Assembly (NCBI RefSeq): GCF_937915125.1
Contig: NZ_CALDMP010000023.1
Coordinates: 1-26,072, forward strand
DNA length: 26,072 bases
Origin: an uncultured Ruminococcus sp.
Lineage (GTDB): Bacteria; Bacillota; Clostridia; Oscillospirales; Ruminococcaceae
Direction: 5' to 3'
Shown: one piece after another, positions 21,309 to 26,072 of the stretch
Layout of the letters: every line of letters begins with the position of its first letter
How positions within the stretch are numbered: position 1 is the stretch's first letter
Made by a program: the position numbers and the translations under genes
Notes under the pieces: model-generated
Databases searched by the model: none
Seen by the model: only the letters and a program-made list of their open reading frames with translations
What the model was told of the DNA's origin: nothing

Positions 21309-22150
21309 TGACCCCTGCACAGGCACGGCGGTTCACCCAGCAGCAGCTGGAAGAGGCTGGTCTGGAATCCGCACGATTCGAGAGCCGGGTGTTAGTAGAA
21401 ACCGTGCTTGGCATATCCGGCAGCGCCGGGCTTCTCCCGGAAACGCCCCTGACCGAAGCCCAGGCGGAACATCTGGCGCAGCTGACAAAACGCCGCTGTG
21501 CTCATGAGCCGCTGCAATATCTCTGCGGCAACTGGGAATTTTTCGGGCTGGAATTCGCTGTGGGAGAGGGTGTACTGATTCCACGGCAGGATACGGAGAC
21601 TCTGGTGGAAACCGTGCTGGAACTGCGCCGCAGTGCGGAAGGAACGCATTTGCTGGACTTGTGCAGCGGTTCGGGCTGTATTCCGGCAGCCATCGCAGCC
21701 CATCTGGAACATGTCACGGGAGATGCCGTGGAACTGTCGGAGCAGGCACTGCCCTATTTGCGGCAGAATCTGCGCCGTCATGCGCCCCAGATTCGTATCC
21801 ATGCCGGGGATGCATTGCAGCCTCCGGCGATACTGGCAGGGGAGCAATATGATGTTATTACCTGTAATCCGCCTTATCTGACGGAGGAGGACATGGCACA
21901 GATCCAGCCGGAAGTGACCTTTGAGCCGGAGACGGCATTGCTGGGCGGTAAGGATGGGCTGGCATTTTACCGGAACCTGACCCCGATCTGGAAGGCATAT
22001 CTGAAAAAAGACGGCTGGCTGGTCTATGAGACTGGCATGGGACAGGGGCAAGCAGTGCAAGAGATGTTAGAACAGGCAGGATTCTGCCAGTGCCGGATCA
22101 TTTCCGATCTGGCAGGCATTGACAGGGTAGTCATCGGAAAAAAGCAGTAA
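21302..22150 (+). CDS. prmC: Release factor glutamine methyltransferase PrmC (HemK)
   Basis: This 282-residue SAM-dependent enzyme methylates the Gln of the GGQ motif in peptide-chain release factors. An N-terminal helical domain (about 1-85) binds the release factor. The SAM loop DLCSGSGCI lies at 119-127 and the catalytic NPPY at 189-192. Start choice: the GTG at 21302 has GGAGG (21290-21294) at 7 bases, whereas the ATG at 21308 would form a TAATG junction with yqhQ at 13 bases from that site. Either way the gene is translationally coupled to yqhQ. The expected downstream prfA is replaced by two repeats and then recA. Confidence 0.92.
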   Translation: MVMTPAQARRFTQQQLEEAGLESARFESRVLVETVLGISGSAGLLPETPLTEAQAEHLAQLTKRRCAHEPLQYLCGNWEFFGLEFAVGEGVLIPRQDTETLVETVLELRRSAEGTHLLDLCSGSGCIPAAIAAHLEHVTGDAVELSEQALPYLRQNLRRHAPQIRIHAGDALQPPAILAGEQYDVITCNPPYLTEEDMAQIQPEVTFEPETALLGGKDGLAFYRNLTPIWKAYLKKDGWLVYETGMGQGQAVQEMLEQAGFCQCRIISDLAGIDRVVIGKKQ

Positions 22151-22189
22151 CCAAAAACCCCGATACATACGCTGCCGCCCACAAAAAGG

Positions 22190-22441
22190 CAGCCCGAACT
22201 GCTGGTCCAGCTGAGCACAGCTGGCGAGGTCCAGGGCGAGTAGCCCTGGCAGGGTCCAGGGAAGGCGTCCCTGGTCGCCGTCCGCAGACGGCGAAACACC
22301 CTGCGCCACGCTTTGGCGCACGGAGAGGGTGGTGAGAAAAAGCGACAGCTTTTTCGAGGAGGGGCGAACAAGACCGCCCCTCCTTGTGAAACCATCTGAT
22401 TCAGTAAAATTTTGCAAACGTCCCGGTGGGACGTTTGCAAC
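22190..22441 (-). repeat. Hairpin-chain intergenic repeat (inverted), left arm of a head-to-head pair
   Basis: This full copy in reverse orientation ends at GCAAACGTCCC/GGGACGTTTGC (22414-22438). It carries an additional stem, CCAGGGA/TCCCTGG, beside CCAGGGC/GCCCTGG. In the nested stem the arms read TGCGCCA/TGGCGCA, where copy 1 has TGCGCCG/CGGCGCA. It begins 40 bases after prmC. Confidence 0.8.
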
Positions 22442-22489
22442 GCAGTCAAGAATACAGTCCATACTGCAACAATGAAAAGTTAATTTCGT

Positions 22490-22725
22490 TGAAAACGTTC
22501 CACCGGAACGTTTTCAAAATTCCGCTTTATGAAAAGGGTTTACAAGGGGGAAGCGGTCTTGTACGCTTCCCCCTCGAAAAGCTGTCGCTTTTCTCACCCC
22601 TTTTCTCCGCGGCGCAAAAGGATGCGCCGGGGTATTTCGCCGCCTGCGGGCGGCGACCAGGGCTCCTCGCCCTGGACCTCGCCAGCATTTTTGAAAAATT
22701 GCTGGATCAAAAAACTTCATTGCCA
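22490..22725 (+). repeat. Hairpin-chain intergenic repeat, right arm of a head-to-head pair
   Basis: This plus-orientation copy begins with GAAAACGTTCC/GGAACGTTTTC. Its second stem is GGGGGAAGCG/CGCTTCCCCC (22546-22573) with the conserved loop GTCTTGT plus A, a very different stem sequence from copy 1. With the inverted copy at 22190-22441 it makes an imperfect inverted repeat of over 500 bases in the 667-base prmC-recA gap. No gene is seen in this gap, and no LexA-type GAAC-N4-GTTC box was found upstream of recA. Confidence 0.8.
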
Positions 22726-22817
22726 AGCAACCTTTTTGAAGGTGGGTAAGAAATATTCTTTATGATATGGCGTATGAAAAAGCCAGTTAAAATATTACAA
22801 AATAGAAAGGAACCATT

Positions 22818-24053
22818 ATGGCAAAAGCAGATCTGAAGAAAAAAGTTGTCATTAACATGCCGGAAACTGAGGAGGAAAAGAAAAAAGCCCTCCAGAGTGC
22901 CATTGCCCATATCACCAAAACCTACGGCACCGGTGCCATCATGCGGCTGGGCGAAAACAAGACCAACCTAAATGTAGAAGCCATTCCCACCGGTTCCATG
23001 ATGCTGGATCTGGCGCTGGGGATCGGCGGCGTGCCCAGAGGCCGTATCGTTGAACTCTATGGCCCGGAAAGCTCCGGTAAAACCACCGTGGCACTGCATA
23101 TTATTGCCGAAGCACAGAAACTGGGCGGCGAAGTTGCCTTTATTGACGTAGAACATGCCCTGGATCCTCTGTATGCCGAAGCACTGGGTGTCAATATCGA
23201 CAACCTGCTGGTATCCCAGCCGGACAGCGGCGAACAGGCGCTGGAAATTGCCGAAGCACTGGTGCGCTCCGGTGCCATTGATGTGCTGGTCGTGGACTCC
23301 GTTGCCGCATTGACCACCAAGGCGGAAATTGACGGCGAAATGGGCGACAGCCACGTGGGACAGCTGGCACGCCTGATGTCCCAGGCCATGCGCAAACTCA
23401 CTGCCGTGATCTCCAAATCCCACTGCGTGGCGATCTTCATTAACCAGGTACGTGAAAAAATCGGTACCATGTATGGCAACCCGGAGACCACACCCGGTGG
23501 CCGTGCTCTGAAATTCTATGCCTCTGTCCGCATGGAAGTGCGCCGGGGTGAACCCATCAAAGAAGGCGCAAACCAGATCGGCAACCGCACCAAGGTGAAG
23601 ATCAGCAAAAACAAAGTAGCGCCGCCTTTCCGGGAATGTGAATTTGACATCCTGTACGGCAAGGGTATCTCCCGCACCGGCGAAGTGGTGGACGTGGCAA
23701 CAGAACTGGGCGTTATCAAAAAAGGCGGCTCCTGGTACAGCTACGGCGATCAGAAGCTGGGGCAGGGCAGAGAAAATGTCAAGAAGCTCTTTGAGGAAAA
23801 TCCCGAGCTGATGAAGGAAATCGAGGGCAAGATCATGGAACAGAAAGAAGCCCTCGCAGAAGCTGCCAAGAAGAAAAAGAAGAAGTCCAAGCTGGAAGAA
23901 GCAGCGGCAAAGGCTGCCGAAGCAGACGGCGATTTCGATGGTACTGCCGAGGATGGCGCACCGGAAACAGAGGGCGCATTCGAGACAGTGGACACCAGCG
24001 AAAACCTGGAAGTCAGCGCAGAGGATGACTTCGAGGAATTCGATCCCACCTAA
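22818..24053 (+). CDS. recA: Recombinase RecA, extended C terminus
   Basis: This 411-residue RecA has the Walker A GPESSGKTT (82-90), the Walker B-like VLVVDSVAALT, the L2-region NQVREKIGTMYGNPETTPGG, and all core blocks. It coats single-stranded DNA, drives homologous pairing and stimulates LexA self-cleavage. The usual length is about 345-360 residues. Here about 60 extra C-terminal residues comprise a Lys-rich stretch (KKKKKKSK), an Ala-rich helix and a strongly acidic tail ending EDDFEEFDPT. Acidic tails of RecA are known to modulate DNA binding, and this one is unusually long. AAAGGA precedes the ATG. recX follows after 6 bases. Confidence 0.97.
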   Translation: MAKADLKKKVVINMPETEEEKKKALQSAIAHITKTYGTGAIMRLGENKTNLNVEAIPTGSMMLDLALGIGGVPRGRIVELYGPESSGKTTVALHIIAEAQKLGGEVAFIDVEHALDPLYAEALGVNIDNLLVSQPDSGEQALEIAEALVRSGAIDVLVVDSVAALTTKAEIDGEMGDSHVGQLARLMSQAMRKLTAVISKSHCVAIFINQVREKIGTMYGNPETTPGGRALKFYASVRMEVRRGEPIKEGANQIGNRTKVKISKNKVAPPFRECEFDILYGKGISRTGEVVDVATELGVIKKGGSWYSYGDQKLGQGRENVKKLFEENPELMKEIEGKIMEQKEALAEAAKKKKKKSKLEEAAAKAAEADGDFDGTAEDGAPETEGAFETVDTSENLEVSAEDDFEEFDPT

Positions 24054-24059
24054 TCTGCC

Positions 24060-24695
24060 ATGCGTATCACTACCCTGGGTTCCCATAAGGGGAACACCTG
24101 GAAACTGGAACTGGACGATTCCGGGGAACTGTATTTTCTGCACGTGTCCATTGTCCAGCGGTTTCAGCTGCGGCAGGATATGGAGCTGACGCAGGCAGAA
24201 TGGGAGAAGGTGCAGCAGGCAGAGCTTGCCCGGAAAGCCTATCAGTACGCCTGCTATCTGCTGGACAGCCGGGGCTATAGCTATCAGGAAATGTTCCATA
24301 AGCTGGAGCCCAAATATCCCGAAGCCGTCTGTTATGCCACGGTGAACCGTCTGGCGAAATACGGTCAGATCAATGACCGGGTCTATGCGGAACAGACAGC
24401 CCATCATTATATCGAAGTAAAACATTTCGGATTCTACCGTGCCCGACAGGAAATGCGCCGCCGGGGGCTTCTGGATGCCCAGATCGACGAGGCACTGGAA
24501 CCCTATGGGGAACGGACAGAGGAAATCCTCATGGAACTGATCTGCCGGAAATACCGGAAATATTTTCTCGACCCCGACGACCGCAGGACAGTGGAAAAGG
24601 GCAAGGCGGCACTGGTGCGCCAAGGGTATGGGTTCCACCAGATCAACGCCGCCGTGCGTACATTCTTCGAGGAAGTTTCTATGAATGAGGAATGA
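24060..24695 (+). CDS. recX: Regulatory protein RecX
   Basis: This 211-residue helical protein has the RecX three-helix repeats: ARKAYQYACYLLDSRGYSYQEM, then VNRLAKYGQINDRVYAEQ, and HFGFYRARQEMRRRGLLDAQIDEAL. RecX binds the RecA filament and limits its activity. It lies 6 bases after recA with no evident ribosome site of its own, so expression probably depends on translational coupling. The gene end runs into a large intergenic repeat. Confidence 0.92.
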   Translation: MRITTLGSHKGNTWKLELDDSGELYFLHVSIVQRFQLRQDMELTQAEWEKVQQAELARKAYQYACYLLDSRGYSYQEMFHKLEPKYPEAVCYATVNRLAKYGQINDRVYAEQTAHHYIEVKHFGFYRARQEMRRRGLLDAQIDEALEPYGERTEEILMELICRKYRKYFLDPDDRRTVEKGKAALVRQGYGFHQINAAVRTFFEEVSMNEE

Positions 24696-24702
24696 GGATG
24701 TG

Positions 24703-24840
24703 TCTGTAGGGGCGGATATTATCCGCCCGCTGTAAACAACATTCCATTACGATAACACCAAAAACCCCTCAGTCAGTGCTTCGCACTGCCAGCTCCCCTT
24801 TCAGGGGAGCCAGAATAAAGCCTCCTCTGAAAGGGGAGGG
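24703..24840 (+). repeat. Long direct repeat flanking the deacetylase gene, left copy
   Basis: It begins TCTGTAGGGGCGGATATTAT, which contains the palindrome GGGCGGATATTATCCGCCC. It continues through the CATTCCATTACGATAACACC segment, the CAGTGC/GCACTG and GCTCCCC/GGGGAGC hairpins, and ends in an AAGGGGAGGG tract. It is nearly identical to 25871-26009 over about 138 bases. Confidence 0.88.
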
Positions 24841-24887
24841 GCATCATAAACCCAAAACGTATCAATACCGACAGAAGGGAAAACGTT

Positions 24888-25841
24888 ATGAAGAATCGAC
24901 AGCGTATCATGAGAGCATGTGTCATGGCTGCGGTTTTTGTGCTGGGCGGTGCGTGCTCTAAAATCGAGACGCCGAAACATGCCATTTCCAGACAGACGGA
25001 AGCGGCAGTGATGGCGGCAGCTCCGGCGGAAACCGGCACAGCTGCATTTACCCCAGCCCTCACAACCACAACCATACCCACGACCACAACAACATCCGCA
25101 ACGACCACGATTACCACAACAACCACAACTACCACAACGACTGTCCCGGTGACCATGCCAGCTCCGTCAGTTCCTGCCGGGAGTGCGGACATTGACCCGT
25201 CTCTGCCCATGGTCGCCCTGACCTTCGATGACGGCCCCGGCGGTTATACCAACGACATCCTGGATGCCTTGGAAGCCAACAGCGCCCGTGCCACGTTTTT
25301 TGTCATCGGCAGGAACATCAGCGACGAAACTGCTCTGGTCATGGAGCGTGCAGTCTCCATGGGCTGTGAGATCGGGAATCATACCTATGACCATTCCGAT
25401 CTGACAAAGGATACGCCGGAACAGTTCCAGACAGCGGTGCAGCAGGGGAATGACCGCATTTATGCCGCTGTGGGGTATTATCCTCGCTGGCTCCGACCGC
25501 CCTACGGCGCTTTTGATGACAATGTACAGCGCCATGTGGGCATGGGTCTGGCATACTGGTCTGTGGATACCAAGGACTGGAAAACACGGGATACGGCTGC
25601 CACAGTCACAGCCGTTTTGCAGACAGTGGAGGACGGGGATGTGATCCTCATGCACGATATTTACCCGGAAACCGCAGCGGCAGCGGCACAGATCGTGCCG
25701 TCTCTGGTGCAGCAGGGCTATCAGCTTGTGACCCTGAGCGAACTGACGGATGCCCGGGGACTGGATGTGGAAAACGGCATGGTGGTCTTTTCCATGCATC
25801 CCGACAACCCCAGATATAAGGTTGCACCTTATGCGGAATGA
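24888..25841 (+). CDS. Secreted or lipid-anchored polysaccharide deacetylase (NodB domain) with Thr stalk
   Basis: This 317-residue protein has an N-terminal signal (about 1-22) ending LGGAC, with Cys23 possibly lipidated although the lipobox is imperfect. A spacer follows, then a Thr-rich stalk (about 59-90, mostly Thr) and a full NodB domain. All catalytic motifs are present: TFDDGP (112-117), HTYDHS (165-170, metal-binding histidines), RPPYG (203-207), DTKDW (227-231) and LMHD (254-257). It likely de-N-acetylates peptidoglycan or another surface glycan outside the membrane. The ATG has AGAAGGGA upstream. It stands alone between two near-identical repeats of about 140 bases in direct orientation, which could mediate its loss or duplication. 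Confidence 0.9.
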   Translation: MKNRQRIMRACVMAAVFVLGGACSKIETPKHAISRQTEAAVMAAAPAETGTAAFTPALTTTTIPTTTTTSATTTITTTTTTTTTTVPVTMPAPSVPAGSADIDPSLPMVALTFDDGPGGYTNDILDALEANSARATFFVIGRNISDETALVMERAVSMGCEIGNHTYDHSDLTKDTPEQFQTAVQQGNDRIYAAVGYYPRWLRPPYGAFDDNVQRHVGMGLAYWSVDTKDWKTRDTAATVTAVLQTVEDGDVILMHDIYPETAAAAAQIVPSLVQQGYQLVTLSELTDARGLDVENGMVVFSMHPDNPRYKVAPYAE

Positions 25842-25870
25842 GGAATGATGGTATCGCCTGGGGCGATGGA

Positions 25871-26009
25871 TCTGTAGGGGCGGATATTATCCGCCCGCTG
25901 TAAACACCATTCCATTACGATAACACCAAAAACCCCTCAGTCAGTGCTTCGCACTGCCAGCTCCCCTTTCAGGGGAGCCAGAATAGAGTCTCCCTTTGAA
26001 AGGGGAGGG
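25871..26009 (+). repeat. Long direct repeat flanking the deacetylase gene, right copy
   Basis: This is nearly identical to 24703-24840, with one single-base length difference near the end and a few substitutions. The spacing between the copies is 1168 bases, so recombination would remove or duplicate exactly the deacetylase gene. Confidence 0.88.
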
Positions 26010-26017
26010 ATAACACA

Positions 26018-26072
26018 TAAGGCAACACCGCACAAAGAGCGCCTGACGGCTTTGCACGTCATATGCTTGCAT
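26018..26072 (-). mobile_element. Partial MITE-like element, cut by the window end
   Basis: It starts with TAAGGCAACACCGCACAAAG, the terminal repeat. Up to the last base it is the reverse complement of the right end of the element at 7884-8080, identical as far as I can align by eye. The rest lies beyond the window. Confidence 0.8.

Noticed and set aside
22736..22766. Possible recA promoter TTGAAG...TATGAT
   Set aside because: The spacer is 19 bases and both hexamers deviate; no LexA box is near, so it was not listed as a feature.
22968..24638. A 556-codon minus-strand open frame opposite recA-recX
   Set aside because: It is the complement of two confidently identified genes, with no recognisable domain; the length is a by-product of their codon usage.

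Overview
The window is a chromosomal segment of a low-to-mid GC Gram-positive bacterium, most likely a Ruminococcus-like member of the Oscillospiraceae. This is an inference from three things: the SpoIID homologue, the codon and sequence style, and the abundant GC-rich intergenic hairpin repeats. It lies near the replication origin. A noc-parA-parB block opens it, and three perfect and one near-perfect parS sites occur within 5.3 kb.

Layout. 1-3379: noc, parA and parB with parS sites. 3625-4908: serS of an archaeal-like sequence type. 5330-7725 (minus strand): a two-component system whose kinase has a long Pro/Thr linker that contains a parS site. 8415-12763: four consecutive genes for zinc-ribbon and/or single-pass membrane proteins that share a recurring extracytoplasmic domain. 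This is the least understood gene cluster here. 12814-13230 (minus): an Rrf2/IscR-type regulator. 13620-14660 (minus): SpoIID. 15092-17829: citrate synthase plus a lipoprotein. 18020-20144: a second two-component system. 20334-22150: a DUF1385 (YqhQ-like) protein and PrmC. 22818-24695: recA-recX. 24888-25841: a polysaccharide deacetylase with a Thr-rich stalk, lying between two near-identical intergenic repeats.

Almost every intergenic space is filled by repeats. One family is a MITE-like element of about 190-200 bp with terminal inverted repeats; three or four copies occur, two cut by the window ends. The other is a modular chain of hairpins of about 240 bp, with several complete and partial copies in both orientations. 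Between copies, the stems of these hairpins change on both sides while the loops stay fixed. That pattern suggests selection for folding. Open reading frames across these repeats look like artefacts.

Functionally the window combines chromosome segregation, translation (serS, prmC), envelope sensing and remodelling (two kinases, zinc-ribbon membrane proteins, SpoIID, deacetylase), recombination (recA-recX) and carbon entry (citrate synthase). I saw no tRNA, rRNA, CRISPR array or intact transposase, but no covariance-model or database search could be run.
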